Source of the DNA: Arthrobacter sp. ISL-30
GTDB taxonomy: Bacteria > Actinomycetota > Actinomycetes > Actinomycetales > Micrococcaceae
Assembly (NCBI RefSeq): GCF_018613855.1
Contig: NZ_JAGGPK010000010.1
Span: forward strand, 1 to 64,000
Length of the DNA stretch: 64,000 nt
Direction of reading: 5' to 3'
The notes beneath the pieces were generated by a model. That model was given only the letters and a program-made list of their open reading frames with translations, ran no database searches and was not told the origin of the DNA. Below, one piece after another: positions 14,489 to 23,978 of this stretch; the stretch's first letter is position 1; the number at the start of each line of letters is the position of its first letter. The position numbers and the translations under genes are program-made.

Positions 14489-16498
14489 GTGTCAGATGCC
14501 CAGCAGATCACCCTCATCGTCGATGGCGAAGAGACCAAGGTGACGGAGGGGACCACTGGGGCGGAGCTCTTCTTCGAACGGCGCGACGTCGTTGTGGCCC
14601 GGGTAAACGGGGAACTCAAGGACCTTGACCAGCCCCTCTCAGAGGGTACCCACGTCGAAGGCGTCACCATTGATTCCCCGGACGGGCTGAACGTCCTCAG
14701 GCACTCCACCGCGCACGTCATGGCGCAGGCGGTCCAGCAGTTGCGCCCGGATGCCAAGCTCGGCATCGGCCCCTACATCACCGACGGCTTCTACTTCGAC
14801 TTCGACGTCCAGGAGCCCTTCACTCCTGAGGACCTGCGCACCCTCGAAAAGATGATGCTCAAGATCGTCAACCAGAACCAGAAATTCGTGCGCCGCGTCG
14901 TCTCCGAGGACGAAGCCCGCGAGGCTATGAAGAATGAGCCCTACAAGCTCGAACTGCTGGGTAAGAAGAACGAGGCAGCCGACGCCGGCGAAGGCGTCAA
15001 CGTCGAGGTGGGCGCCGGAGACATCACCATCTACGACAACGTGGACCGTAAGAGCGGTGACACCGTGTGGTGCGACCTTTGCCGCGGCCCGCACCTGCCC
15101 AACACTAAGCTCATCTCCAACGCCTTCGCCTTGACCCGCTCTTCGGCCGCCTACTGGCTGGGCAACCAGAAGAACCAGCAGCTGCAGCGCATCTACGGCA
15201 CCGCCTGGCCCACCAAGGAAGCGCTGAAGGCCTACCAGGAGCGTATTGCCGAGGCTGAACGGCGCGACCACCGCAAGCTGGGCGCCGAGCTGGACCTGTT
15301 CTCCTTCCCCGATGAATTGGGATCCGGCTTGCCCGTGTTCCACCCCAAGGGCGGCATCATCCGCAAGGCCATGGAGGACTACTCGCGGCAGCGCCACATC
15401 GACGCCGGCTATGAGTTCGTCTACACCCCCCACATCACCAAGGGACACCTCTACGAGGTTTCCGGTCACCTGGACTGGTACAAGGAGGGCATGTTCCCGG
15501 CGATGCACATCGACGCGGAACTGAACGAGGACGGCACCGTGCGCAAGCCCGGCCAGGACTACTACCTGAAGCCGATGAACTGCCCCATGCACAACCTGAT
15601 CTTCCGCTCACGAGGACGTTCCTACCGCGAGCTTCCGCTACGGTTGTTCGAATTTGGCTCTGTCTACCGCTACGAGAAGTCCGGCGTGGTTCACGGCCTG
15701 ACCCGAGTCCGGGGCATGACCCAGGATGACGCCCACATCTACTGCACCCGCGAGCAGATGAAGGACGAACTTACCAAAACGCTCAACTTCGTCCTTGGGC
15801 TGCTGAAGGACTACGGCCTGGACGACTTCTACTTGGAGCTGTCCACGAGGGATCCCGAGAAGTACGTCGGCGAGGAAGCAGCCTGGGAAGAGGCCACCAA
15901 GACCCTCGCCGAGGTAGCGCAGGAGTCCGGCCTTGAGCTGATCCCGGATCCGGGCGGAGCAGCGTTCTACGGTCCCAAGATTTCCGTGCAGGCGAAGGAT
16001 GCGCTCGGACGTACCTGGCAGATGTCCACCATCCAGCTGGACTTCAACCTTCCCGAGCGTTTCGAGCTCGAATTCCAAGCTGCCGACGGCTCCCGCCAGC
16101 GCCCCGTGATGATCCACCGTGCCCTTTTTGGCTCGGTGGAACGCTTCATGGGCGTGCTCACCGAGCACTACGCAGGTGCCTTCCCTGCCTGGCTGGCACC
16201 CGTCCAGGTCGTGGGCATTCCGGTGGCCGAAACCTTCAATGAGTACATGTTCGACGTCGTTGACCAGCTCAAGGCCGCAGGCATCCGGGCCGAGGTGGAC
16301 ATCTCCTCCGACCGCTTCCCGAAGAAGATCCGCACCGCCAGCAAGGACAAGATTCCCTTCGTGCTGATCGCCGGCGGTGAGGATGCCGAGGCAGGCGCCG
16401 TGTCGTTCCGCTTCCGTGACGGCAGCCAGGATAATGGTGTGCCGGTCGCTGAGGCAGTGCAACGGATCGTGGACGCCGTCCGGAACCGCGAGAGCTGA
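14489..16498 (+). CDS. thrS: Threonine–tRNA ligase
   Basis: 669-residue class II synthetase charging tRNA-Thr. An N-terminal TGS domain (residues 1–65) precedes the editing domain, which has HSTAH (about 71–75) and the distal Cys in CRGPHLPN (about 197). The catalytic core contains PMNCPMH with a zinc Cys (about 364), motif 2 [11 protein letters not shown] and motif 3 near [19 protein letters not shown]; the anticodon-binding domain fills the C-terminus. Complete and of normal length. Start: GTG 14489 after AGGAGA. The HIT gene follows 18 bases downstream, as in mycobacteria. Confidence 0.97.
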   Translation: MSDAQQITLIVDGEETKVTEGTTGAELFFERRDVVVARVNGELKDLDQPLSEGTHVEGVTIDSPDGLNVLRHSTAHVMAQAVQQLRPDAKLGIGPYITDGFYFDFDVQEPFTPEDLRTLEKMMLKIVNQNQKFVRRVVSEDEAREAMKNEPYKLELLGKKNEAADAGEGVNVEVGAGDITIYDNVDRKSGDTVWCDLCRGPHLPNTKLISNAFALTRSSAAYWLGNQKNQQLQRIYGTAWPTKEALKAYQERIAEAERRDHRKLGAELDLFSFPDELGSGLPVFHPKGGIIRKAMEDYSRQRHIDAGYEFVYTPHITKGHLYEVSGHLDWYKEGMFPAMHIDAELNEDGTVRKPGQDYYLKPMNCPMHNLIFRSRGRSYRELPLRLFEFGSVYRYEKSGVVHGLTRVRGMTQDDAHIYCTREQMKDELTKTLNFVLGLLKDYGLDDFYLELSTRDPEKYVGEEAAWEEATKTLAEVAQESGLELIPDPGGAAFYGPKISVQAKDALGRTWQMSTIQLDFNLPERFELEFQAADGSRQRPVMIHRALFGSVERFMGVLTEHYAGAFPAWLAPVQVVGIPVAETFNEYMFDVVDQLKAAGIRAEVDISSDRFPKKIRTASKDKIPFVLIAGGEDAEAGAVSFRFRDGSQDNGVPVAEAVQRIVDAVRNRES

Positions 16499-16516
16499 CA
16501 GGACGGATCGAGGACG

Positions 16517-17110
16517 GTGCAGGAAAACCCAGGCGCATCGGCGGACTATCCGCGCGATGCCGACGTCACGGACGGCTTCGGGCTGGCCGGGGTCCCGGAC
16601 GCCTTCCAGCGACTGTGGACCCCGCACCGGATGGCGTACATCAAGGGCGGGCAGCAGCAGTTCAAGGACCAGGACGATTGCCCGTTCTGCATCGCGCCGT
16701 CCCGCAGCGACGAGGAATCGCTGATCGTCTATCGCGGGCGGACGTGCTATGTCGTGCTGAACCTGTTCCCGTATAACCCTGGCCATCTGCTGGTGTGCCC
16801 GTACCGCCACGTCCCGGACTACACGGACATCACTGCAGAAGAAACGGCGGAATTCGCCGAACTTACGCAGACCGCCATGCGGGTCCTGCGCAAGGTGGCG
16901 AATCCCAGCGGCTTCAACCTCGGCATGAACCAGGGAGTCACCGGAGGCGCGGGAATTGCGGCCCACCTGCACCAGCACGTGGTTCCGCGCTGGGGCGGCG
17001 ACGGTAATTTCTTCCCGATCATCGCCCAAACCAAGGCCATCACCCAGACCCTTGACGAGGTCCGCCAGCAGGTGGCGGAAGCCTGGCCGGGGGAGTCGGA
17101 TGCTCAATAG
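16517..17110 (+). CDS. HIT family protein (nucleotide phosphohydrolase/phosphorylase)
   Basis: 197 residues. The histidine triad HLHQHVV is at about 151–157, with NLFPYNPGHLLVCPYRHV upstream and a DCPFC pair near 55. Actinobacterial members in the thrS–HIT–pgsA context belong to the AP4A-phosphorylase-like branch; the physiological substrate is probably a dinucleoside polyphosphate. Start: GTG 16517. Its 3' end overlaps pgsA by 11 bases, so the two are likely co-translated. Confidence 0.9.
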   Translation: MQENPGASADYPRDADVTDGFGLAGVPDAFQRLWTPHRMAYIKGGQQQFKDQDDCPFCIAPSRSDEESLIVYRGRTCYVVLNLFPYNPGHLLVCPYRHVPDYTDITAEETAEFAELTQTAMRVLRKVANPSGFNLGMNQGVTGGAGIAAHLHQHVVPRWGGDGNFFPIIAQTKAITQTLDEVRQQVAEAWPGESDAQ

Positions 17111-17729
17111 GCATGCTCGCGGACTCTTCACCGCCCTGTTCTCCCCGCTTGCCCGCTGGCTGCTGAAATCGGGAGTATCACCGGACGCGGTCACCGTCAT
17201 GGGAACCATCGGGGTGATTATCGGGGGATTGATTCTCTATCCCTTGGGCCATTTGTTTTGGGGCACCGTGGTAATCGCTGTCTTCGCACTCTCCGACGTC
17301 CTGGACGGGATCATGGCGCGGCTCAACGGACCGGCAGGCCGCTGGGGCAACTTCCTCGACTCCACCCTTGACCGTATTGCTGACGGGGCCATCTTCGCGG
17401 GGCTGGCCGTCTGGTTCTTCACTGACGGTGCCGACCGCGCGGCAGCCGTTGCCGCCGTCGTCTGCCTGGTGCTTGGCATGGTTGTCTCCTACGCCAGGGC
17501 CAAGGCGGAATCTCTGGGGTTCACCGCAAATGTTGGCATCGCCGAGCGCGCGGAAAGGCTGGTTTCGGTGCTGCTCGTGGCCGGCCTGACCGGCCTGGGC
17601 CTGCCGTCGGTGGTGATGGTCGTGACGCTCACGCTCCTCGCGATTGCGAGCCTGATCACGGTCATCCAGCGCATCGCGACCGTCCACCGACAGGCACTGG
17701 CCGACGTCGATGACGGTACAGCCGCCTAG
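17100..17729 (+). CDS. pgsA: Phosphatidylinositol phosphate synthase (CDP-alcohol phosphatidyltransferase)
   Basis: 209-residue membrane enzyme with about six transmembrane helices. The CDP-alcohol signature D-x2-DG-x2-AR-x8-G-x3-D-x3-D is perfect, from DVLDGIMARLN to LDSTLD (about residues 67–92). In this gene context the actinobacterial enzyme joins CDP-diacylglycerol with inositol 1-phosphate to make phosphatidylinositol phosphate, the start of PI and PI-mannoside synthesis. Start: ATG 17100 inside the HIT gene; the longer upstream frame is the HIT shadow. The PIM acyltransferase and pimA genes that follow pgsA in mycobacteria are not here; pdxS is next. Confidence 0.92.
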   Translation: MLNRHARGLFTALFSPLARWLLKSGVSPDAVTVMGTIGVIIGGLILYPLGHLFWGTVVIAVFALSDVLDGIMARLNGPAGRWGNFLDSTLDRIADGAIFAGLAVWFFTDGADRAAAVAAVVCLVLGMVVSYARAKAESLGFTANVGIAERAERLVSVLLVAGLTGLGLPSVVMVVTLTLLAIASLITVIQRIATVHRQALADVDDGTAA

Positions 17730-17753
17730 GAAGTTTCGCGAAATACCTGAGTT

Positions 17754-17778
17754 CTAGTCCTCGCCCGCTGGGGACTAG
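17754..17778 (+). terminator. Hairpin after pgsA
   Basis: CTAGTCC (17754–17760) pairs perfectly with GGACTAG (17772–17778). There is no T-run. The 166-base gap from pgsA to pdxS otherwise shows no gene, and it must hold the pdxS promoter. Confidence 0.4.
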
Positions 17779-17895
17779 TATTGAGGTACTTGGTCAAATG
17801 GATCTTGCCCTCCGGCGTGCGCGTAACGCGGCCAGACTGCTGCGCAGTCAGAACGTCGTCCGGGGGAGGTCTTCTATCTACCCATAGGGGTTTTT

Positions 17896-18822
17896 GTGTC
17901 TACACCTGATGTAAGCAACGAAGCCGGTTCGTCCGCCAACAGCGTCACCGGCAGCAGCCGCGTGAAGCGTGGCATGGCTGAGATGCTCAAGGGCGGCGTC
18001 ATCATGGACGTCGTCAATGTCGAACAGGCCCGCATTGCCGAGGACGCCGGTGCGGTTGCTGTGATGGCGCTGGAGCGTGTTCCGGCGGACATCCGCGCCC
18101 AGGGCGGCGTGTCCCGCATGTCCGATCCGGACATGATCGATGCGATCATCAACGCCGTGTCCATTCCCGTGATGGCCAAGGCCCGTATCGGGCACTTCGT
18201 CGAGGCGCAGGTCCTGCAGTCCCTCGGCGTGGACTACATCGACGAGTCCGAGGTCCTCACCCCGGCCGATTACGTGAACCACATCGACAAGTGGAACTTC
18301 ACCGTTCCCTTCGTCTGCGGTGCCACCAACCTCGGCGAGGCGCTGCGCCGCATCAACGAAGGCGCTGCGATGATCCGCTCCAAGGGCGAGGCCGGCACTG
18401 GAGACGTCTCCAACGCCACGGGGCACATGCGTGCGATCCGGGCGGAGATCGCCAAGCTCTCCGCCCTGCCCGAGGATGAACTCTACGTGGCCGCCAAGGA
18501 CCTGCAGGCTCCCTACGAACTGGTCAAGGAAATTGCCGCCACCGGCAAGCTTCCCGTGGTGCTGTTCACCGCCGGTGGCATCGCAACCCCGGCTGACGCT
18601 GCCATGATGATGCAGCTCGGCGCGGACGGCGTGTTCGTTGGCTCGGGCATCTTCAAGTCCGGCAACCCGGCCCAGCGTGCGGCCGCCGTCGTGAAGGCCA
18701 CCACCTTCTTCGATGACCCGGACATGATCGCCAAGGTTTCCCGCGGCCTGGGCGAAGCCATGGTGGGCATCAACGTCGACGAAATCCCGCAGCCGCACCG
18801 CCTCGCCGAGCGCGGCTGGTAA
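17896..18822 (+). CDS. pdxS: Pyridoxal 5'-phosphate synthase lyase subunit PdxS
   Basis: 308-residue TIM barrel that makes PLP from ribose 5-phosphate, glyceraldehyde 3-phosphate and ammonia supplied by PdxT. Present: [20 protein letters not shown], the Schiff-base Lys in [10 protein letters not shown], the second Lys in [19 protein letters not shown], and the phosphate loops [13 protein letters not shown] and GSGIFKS. Complete. Start: GTG 17896 after ATAGGGG. The partner pdxT is 3.7 kb away, separated by capA-like and gatD/murT genes, instead of adjacent. A strong terminator follows. Confidence 0.97.
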   Translation: MSTPDVSNEAGSSANSVTGSSRVKRGMAEMLKGGVIMDVVNVEQARIAEDAGAVAVMALERVPADIRAQGGVSRMSDPDMIDAIINAVSIPVMAKARIGHFVEAQVLQSLGVDYIDESEVLTPADYVNHIDKWNFTVPFVCGATNLGEALRRINEGAAMIRSKGEAGTGDVSNATGHMRAIRAEIAKLSALPEDELYVAAKDLQAPYELVKEIAATGKLPVVLFTAGGIATPADAAMMMQLGADGVFVGSGIFKSGNPAQRAAAVVKATTFFDDPDMIAKVSRGLGEAMVGINVDEIPQPHRLAERGW

Positions 18823-18873
18823 TTCCCTCGACTCGAGTTTGCGGCGGTAAGCCGTAGTCCTCTGCGTGCTATT

Positions 18874-18928
18874 CCCCGCGTCCCTCCATGGCCGCTTCGC
18901 GGCGTGAGGGGACGCGGGGCCCCTTTTA
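18874..18928 (+). terminator. Intrinsic terminator after pdxS
   Basis: CCCCGCGTCCCT (18874–18885) pairs with the GGGGACGCGGGG arm (from 18908) with at most a one-base bulge, and is followed by CCCCTTTT. It separates pdxS from the CapA-like gene. Confidence 0.8.
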
Positions 18929-19019
18929 CGCACGCTGCCGGACCACGCCTCCACCTCGTTTCAACGGCGGCGCGTCACCTTCACCGGTGGGGGGCCGCCG
19001 TCGTCATAGGATGGGTGCC

Positions 19020-20258
19020 ATGCCCGCCCTCGCCCACAGATCCCACGCAGTGTTCGCTGCAACCGCGTCCTCCATCCTCCTCGCGGTTGCCGCCGCCGGC
19101 TGTGGACTCATTGCCGAAAACAACTCCAAGAGCCCGTCTGCCGCCCCAACAGTCATAGTGTCGGCGTCGCCCACCGGAACGCCCGCCCCCACACCGACGC
19201 CGGGCAAGGGTCCGGACTGCCCCACCCTGCGCTGCACATCGGTGCTGGTCACGGGAGACATGCTGGTCCACACGCAGCTGTGGCAGCAGGCGCGCGAGGA
19301 TGCCGCCGCAGCCGGCAAGCCGGGCTACGATTTCGTGCCGCTGCTGGAGGGCCAGCGCCGATACATCCAACAGAGCGACCTGGCCATCTGCCACCAGGAA
19401 ACGCCGGTCTCCACTTCTGAGGGTCCCTTCTCCGCGTACCCGTCGTTCAATGTCCCGCCCCAGATCACCACGGCGTCGAAAAACGTCGGGTACCAGGCCT
19501 GCACCACGGCCAGTAACCACACGATCGACCGCGGCACCGAAGGACTGGTACGGACTCTCGATGCCCTGGACGCCGCGGGCCTGAAGCACACGGGCTCCTA
19601 CCGGAGCGAGGCGGAGTCCCAAGAGATCCTGACGCTGAAGACGGACGCCGCCACAATCGCCGTCGTTGTCGGCACTTACGGGCACAACGGCCAGATCCCT
19701 GAGTACCCGTGGCAGGTCGATGAGCTCGACCCGGCGGCGATGATCGCCAAGGCAACCCAAGCCAGGCAGCTCGGCGCAGACATAGTCCTGGGTGTGATGC
19801 ACGCCGGTGACGAATACGCCAGTGAGGCAAATGCGCAGCAACAGGAGGTTGCCCACGCCCTCGTGGACAGCGGACAGTTCACCATGATCTACGGACACCA
19901 CACCCACTCGGTGCTGCCGATCGAAAACTACAAGGGCACCTGGATCGTGTATGGGCTCGGCAATGGAATCACCGAATTGTCACCCTGGTACGTGCTCAAC
20001 AATGAGGGGCTGCTGGTGCGCGCCCAGTTCAGCCAGGATGCCTCCGGCGCCTGGAAAGCCTCGGACCTGGGCTGGGTGCCGTCGGTCATTGTCCGCGATC
20101 CCTACCGCTGGTGCTCAGTGGCCTCCGATGCACCGCAAGGTGTCTGCGCCACTGCGGAAGCCGACGCGGCCACACGGAACCGGACCAAGACCGTGGTTGA
20201 ATCCATGGGCGCCGCAGCTGCCGGAGCCCACGAACTCCTGATCACCACGGAAAAATAG
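19020..20258 (+). CDS. CapA family lipoprotein (metallophosphoesterase-like)
   Basis: 412 residues. The N-terminus has a signal peptide with lipobox AAAGC, then a Ser/Thr/Pro-rich linker. The CapA/PgsA domain shows VTGDMLVH, SDLAICHQETPVS, TTASNHTIDRG, MHAGDEY and YGHHTHSVLPIENYKG, matching the metal-binding pattern of the family. The founding member takes part in poly-gamma-glutamate synthesis or anchoring, but actinobacterial single-gene forms are uncharacterised and capBC are not nearby. Start: ATG 20 bases after CATAGGATG, with AGGA correctly spaced; the alternative ATG 19011 lacks a site. Convergent with gatD. Confidence 0.85.
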   Translation: MPALAHRSHAVFAATASSILLAVAAAGCGLIAENNSKSPSAAPTVIVSASPTGTPAPTPTPGKGPDCPTLRCTSVLVTGDMLVHTQLWQQAREDAAAAGKPGYDFVPLLEGQRRYIQQSDLAICHQETPVSTSEGPFSAYPSFNVPPQITTASKNVGYQACTTASNHTIDRGTEGLVRTLDALDAAGLKHTGSYRSEAESQEILTLKTDAATIAVVVGTYGHNGQIPEYPWQVDELDPAAMIAKATQARQLGADIVLGVMHAGDEYASEANAQQQEVAHALVDSGQFTMIYGHHTHSVLPIENYKGTWIVYGLGNGITELSPWYVLNNEGLLVRAQFSQDASGAWKASDLGWVPSVIVRDPYRWCSVASDAPQGVCATAEADAATRNRTKTVVESMGAAAAGAHELLITTEK

Positions 20259-20284
20259 GCCAGGGAAATAGGCCGTTGGCGTAT

Positions 20285-21049
20285 TTATCGCGGGCGGCGG
20301 GCCGCGTGTTCGCGGGCCAGCATGGCAAATCCGTCGTCAGGATGGCCCGGGAGGAAGGTGCCGTACTTGCGTTCGGCGGCCGTACGGATCAGGAAGTCCG
20401 CGATAGCCGGGTTCTTCGGCAAAAGCGAGCCGTGCAGGTAGCTTGCGACCACGTTCCTGTATCTGGCGCCTTCGTGGCCGTCTTTGCTGTTGTTGCCCGC
20501 GCCCTTTGACACCATGCCAAGGGGCCTGACACTTGGGCCGAGTGTGGTCTGGCCGCTGTGGTTTTCGTAGCCCAGTACTTCGCCGAATTCCGGGGAGTCC
20601 AACGTCACGTTTCCGATCAGGCGCTCACTGCTGCCATGGGTTTCGACGTCCAGGATGCCGATGCCGGGAATGATGGTGCCCGAGCTGGTCTTGAAGAAGC
20701 GGCCAAACAGCTGATAGAGCCCGCAGATCACCAGCATGGGAGTGCCGTCCTCTGCCATGTCGCGAAGCATGGGTCCGCGTGCCTGGAGATCGTCCTGGAT
20801 GATCAGCTGCCCGCTGTCCTGCCCGCCGCCGCCCAGGATGATGTCGACGTCGTCCGGAAACTCGTCGTCGACGTTGTATTCCAGCAGCTCGGGAGTGTAG
20901 CCGTGCCAGCGGATGCGCTGTTGGAGGACCAGGGCGTTGCCCCAGTCACCGTAGATGTTCATGTCGCGCGGATAAAGCTGGAGAACCCTGATGGTTCCCT
21001 TGCTCGCATGGTTGCTCACGTATTCCATTCTCGACTCTTCCGCACTCAC
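20285..21049 (-). CDS. gatD: Lipid II isoglutaminyl synthase, glutamine amidotransferase subunit GatD
   Basis: 254-residue class I glutamine amidotransferase-like protein. The catalytic Cys109 is in LVICGLYQLFG and His206 in YLHGSLLPKNP; GGGGQDSGQ and ENHSG complete the GatD pattern. With MurT it amidates the D-Glu of lipid II to D-isoglutamine on the cytoplasmic face, using glutamine-derived ammonia. Start: GTG 21049, overlapping the murT stop (GTGA), so the subunits are coupled. Complete. Confidence 0.93.
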   Translation of the reverse strand: MSAEESRMEYVSNHASKGTIRVLQLYPRDMNIYGDWGNALVLQQRIRWHGYTPELLEYNVDDEFPDDVDIILGGGGQDSGQLIIQDDLQARGPMLRDMAEDGTPMLVICGLYQLFGRFFKTSSGTIIPGIGILDVETHGSSERLIGNVTLDSPEFGEVLGYENHSGQTTLGPSVRPLGMVSKGAGNNSKDGHEGARYRNVVASYLHGSLLPKNPAIADFLIRTAAERKYGTFLPGHPDDGFAMLAREHAARRPR

Positions 21050-22380
21050 GAGACCACCTCCACTGCCGTGATCTTGGACAGCTCGCGCCGGATGGCCAGC
21101 ATGGCCGTGTAGGTGCAGAAGACACGCTTCGGCTTGCCTTCGGCGCCGCTGATGAAGGCGGCGAGGGCGGCCGGAATATCGGTCTCTACTCCACCGACGG
21201 GGACGTCATCGTACTGCAGCCGCAGAGCCATGTCGTAGGCGCGAACGCCGGAGACAAGATCGACGCCGTCCTGCCTGAGGGATTCGAAGTCCACGTCCCA
21301 GAGCCAGGACATGTCGCGGCCGTCGGCGTAGTTGTCGTTGATGGCGATCATGGTGGCGTAGCCCTCGGCCGGGAAGGACTTCAGTCCCAGCCTGAAGCCG
21401 CTGGGATTTTTGACAAGCACCAGGTCAAGGGGCTGTCCATCAACCACGAGGCTCTCTCCGCGGCCGAAAGCCGGCGCCACCTCGGACAGCGCCTTCACCA
21501 GGCGGTCGCCGTCCGCCATTGATGGCTGGCGCCCTGAGGCCGTGACGATCGCCCGGGCGAGGGCCAGCGCGGCCGCGGCATTGAAGATGTTGTAGACGCC
21601 CCGAAGCTTCATGCGCGTACTGACCAGCTCGCCGTCGAACTCAAAGTCCGCATCCTGCGTGCCGACCCGCCGAAGGACGACGTCGGCGGGCGGCAGGTCC
21701 GAACCGTCCACTGCCGTCGGGGAAGAGGCCGCCGAGGTGTCCGAACCGGAGGACCGCATGTCGTCGTCGTTCGGGAAGGTGCTGCGCAGCGATGTGTCCA
21801 GTCCGAAGTAAAGGACGGACGGGCCTCCATCTGCCTGCGGCTTGAGAGACGAGGCAATGCGCAGGACGCGGGGGTCCTCGCGGTTGAGGACCACTGTTCC
21901 CGTGGTCTTGACGGCAATCCGTTCAAGGAGCTGCGCCGTCTTGTCGATTTCACCGAAGCGGTCCAACTGGTCCCGCAGGACATTCAGGAGCAGGCTGTAG
22001 CGCGGCTGCACCATATTGACGAAATGGACGGCATGGGCTTCGTCCAGTTCAAGGACGGCGACGTCGGCGTCGAGCTGTCCCCGCCAGTCCACGGCACCTA
22101 GCAGGGCGGCCGCAACCCCGCGGGTGAAGTTGCTGCCAGTACGGTTGGTGAATACCTTCAGGCCCTGGCTTTCCAGGAGTTCCACCACCATTTTCGTGGT
22201 GGTCGTTTTGCCGTTGGTGCCGCTGACCACTGCGACGCCGAACGGAAGGGAAGAGAGCGTCCGCTGCATGAACCGGGGATCGATTTTTTCGACCACCAGC
22301 CCTGGGAAAGCTGAGCCTCCTCCGCGGAGCCTGGACGCCGCACGGACCAGCTTGCCGAGGGGAACGCTGAAGGAAAACAT
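21046..22380 (-). CDS. murT: Lipid II isoglutaminyl synthase, Mur ligase-like subunit MurT
   Basis: 444-residue Mur-ligase homologue. The P-loop SGTNGKTTTTK lies at about 53–63, the central Mur ligase domain includes LRDQLDRFGEID and GVYNIFNAAAALALA, and the C-terminal DUF1727 domain contains INDNYADGRDMSWLWDVDFE. It activates the D-Glu carboxylate of lipid II for amidation by GatD. Oddity: where the S. aureus protein carries a four-Cys zinc ribbon, this one has a Ser/Asp/Pro-rich linker (about residues 185–225) without any Cys; the only Cys I see is near the C-terminus. No ribosome site precedes ATG 22380, but a TATATT hexamer seven bases upstream suggests a leaderless transcript. Confidence 0.93.
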   Translation of the reverse strand: MFSFSVPLGKLVRAASRLRGGGSAFPGLVVEKIDPRFMQRTLSSLPFGVAVVSGTNGKTTTTKMVVELLESQGLKVFTNRTGSNFTRGVAAALLGAVDWRGQLDADVAVLELDEAHAVHFVNMVQPRYSLLLNVLRDQLDRFGEIDKTAQLLERIAVKTTGTVVLNREDPRVLRIASSLKPQADGGPSVLYFGLDTSLRSTFPNDDDMRSSGSDTSAASSPTAVDGSDLPPADVVLRRVGTQDADFEFDGELVSTRMKLRGVYNIFNAAAALALARAIVTASGRQPSMADGDRLVKALSEVAPAFGRGESLVVDGQPLDLVLVKNPSGFRLGLKSFPAEGYATMIAINDNYADGRDMSWLWDVDFESLRQDGVDLVSGVRAYDMALRLQYDDVPVGGVETDIPAALAAFISGAEGKPKRVFCTYTAMLAIRRELSKITAVEVVS

Positions 22381-22387
22381 GATCTGT

Positions 22388-22393
22388 AATATA
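22388..22393 (-). promoter_or_regulatory. -10 element for a leaderless murT–gatD transcript
   Basis: On the minus strand TATATT ends seven bases before the murT ATG, so transcription should begin at or next to the A of the start codon. No Shine-Dalgarno sequence is present in the gap. The -35 side is not clear. Confidence 0.55.
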
Positions 22394-22470
22394 TCCCAGT
22401 TGAGGCATGGAACCCCGAGCGGGCTGTCCCTTCCCCGGTCCTACGACGTCCTTGACGGGCCCAACCGCAC

Positions 22471-22476
22471 TATGAT
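22471..22476 (+). promoter_or_regulatory. -10 element for a leaderless pdxT transcript
   Basis: TATGAT ends six bases before the pdxT ATG at 22483, with no ribosome site between. A TTGACG lies at 22452–22457, but the 13-base spacing is too short for a normal -35. It is the mirror image of the murT arrangement 80 bases away. Confidence 0.55.
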
Positions 22477-22482
22477 TGTCCA

Positions 22483-23184
22483 ATGACCATTCCCCTTTCC
22501 GAAGCTTCGCCGCGCATTGGCGCCGGTCTTCGAATCGGCGTCCTCGCGCTTCAAGGCGACTTCCGCGAACATCTTCACGCCGTAGAGGAAACAGGAGCCA
22601 TCGGCGTTGGCGTGCGCCGGCCGGCGGAACTTGACGACGTCGACGGCCTGATCATTCCCGGCGGAGAATCCACCGCGATCGACAAGCTGGCCCGGTCCTT
22701 CGAGCTGGCCGAGCCGATCCGGAAGCGCATCGCCTCGGGACTTCCCGTGTACGGTTCCTGCGCGGGAATGATCCTCCTCGCAGACCACATTGCGGATCCT
22801 GCGACGGACTTGGCCGGCAACCCGCAGGAGACCTTCGGCGGTCTGGACATCACGGTGCGCAGGAACGCCTTCGGAAGGCAACGCGAGTCCTTTGAAACCG
22901 ATCTTGACTTCAAGGGACTTGAATTCAGTGCAGGAGAGGGCGGCGTAGCGCCGGTCCACGCAGTGTTCATCCGTGGCCCCTGGGTGGAGCGGGTAGGTCC
23001 TGGAGTCCAGGTTCTCGCCCAAGTTGAGCCCGAAAAGGCGAAGCACACGGGGACTTTGCACGGGTTGGCTAGAATTGTTGCAGTGCGCTCGGGCCGTCTG
23101 TTGGCCACCTCATTCCATCCGGAAGTGACGGGGGAGAAGCGCGTGCATGAACTTTTCATTCGAATGATCAGAGGAGAAGCGTAA
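22483..23184 (+). CDS. pdxT: Pyridoxal 5'-phosphate synthase glutaminase subunit PdxT
   Basis: 233 residues, class I glutaminase that feeds ammonia to PdxS. Seen: [13 protein letters not shown], the GGES loop in [11 protein letters not shown], nucleophile Cys92 in [27 protein letters not shown] and the His-Glu of TSFHPEVTG (about 211). A little longer than typical (about 200), from extra residues before IGVLALQ and within the middle. yebC follows after three bases. Probably leaderless (see the TATGAT at 22471). Confidence 0.95.
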   Translation: MTIPLSEASPRIGAGLRIGVLALQGDFREHLHAVEETGAIGVGVRRPAELDDVDGLIIPGGESTAIDKLARSFELAEPIRKRIASGLPVYGSCAGMILLADHIADPATDLAGNPQETFGGLDITVRRNAFGRQRESFETDLDFKGLEFSAGEGGVAPVHAVFIRGPWVERVGPGVQVLAQVEPEKAKHTGTLHGLARIVAVRSGRLLATSFHPEVTGEKRVHELFIRMIRGEA

Positions 23185-23187
23185 AGC

Positions 23188-23943
23188 ATGTCAGGCCACT
23201 CCAAATGGGCGACGACCAAGCACAAGAAGGCCATCATTGATAGCCGCCGGGCAAAGTCGTTCGCCAAGCTGATCAAGAACATCGAAGTTGCCGCACGAAT
23301 GGGCGGCCCGGACCTTGCTGGAAACCCCGGACTCGAACTCGCGGTAACCAAGGCCAAGAAGACCTCGGTCCCCAATGACAACATCGACCGCGCCATCAAG
23401 CGCGGCGCCGGTCTTACCGGCGAAGCGATCGACTACACCGAAATCATGTACGAGGCCCGTGGGCCGCAGGGTTCCGCCTTGCTCATCGAGTGCCTTACGG
23501 ACAACAAGAACCGTGCAGCGTCCGAGGTCCGGCTCGCGATCTCCCGCAACGGCGGCACCATCGCCGACCCCGGCTCCGTGAGCTACCTCTTCACCCGGAA
23601 GGGTGTTGTCAACCTGCCGAAGAACGGCCTGAGCGAGGACGACGTCCTGATGGCAGTTCTCGAAGCCGGCGCGGAGGAAGTCAAGGACAACGGCGACACC
23701 TGGGAGATCCACTCCGAACCCGCTGACCTGCAGGCCATCCGGGACGCCCTCAAGGACGCCGACATCGAATATGACACGGACGAAGCGGAATTCGTCCCGT
23801 CCATGCAGGTCCAGTTGGATGTGGACGGTGCCAAGAAGTTCATGAAGCTCGTCGACGCCCTGGAGGACCTGGACGACGTCCAGAACGTTTACACGAACGC
23901 GGATATGAGCGAGGACGTCCAAGCAGCACTCGAAGCCGAGTAG
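23188..23943 (+). CDS. yebC: YebC/PmpR family protein
   Basis: 251 residues, complete: [20 protein letters not shown] at the N-terminus, then [27 protein letters not shown] and [14 protein letters not shown]. The family was described as transcriptional regulators (PmpR, YebC); recent work ties YebC paralogues to relief of ribosome stalling at proline stretches. Genomic neighbourhood with ruvC is the common actinobacterial one. ATG 23188 after GAGGAGAAGCG. Cytoplasmic. Confidence 0.95.
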   Translation: MSGHSKWATTKHKKAIIDSRRAKSFAKLIKNIEVAARMGGPDLAGNPGLELAVTKAKKTSVPNDNIDRAIKRGAGLTGEAIDYTEIMYEARGPQGSALLIECLTDNKNRAASEVRLAISRNGGTIADPGSVSYLFTRKGVVNLPKNGLSEDDVLMAVLEAGAEEVKDNGDTWEIHSEPADLQAIRDALKDADIEYDTDEAEFVPSMQVQLDVDGAKKFMKLVDALEDLDDVQNVYTNADMSEDVQAALEAE

Positions 23944-23978
23944 CTCCCCGTCTTGGCGAACATTTTGGAGGCCCGGAA

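Noticed and set aside
17780..17866. Gene remnant on the minus strand between pgsA and pdxS (reading RTPEGKIHLTKYL)
   Set aside because: Too short, no family identified and the region must hold the pdxS promoter; could be chance.
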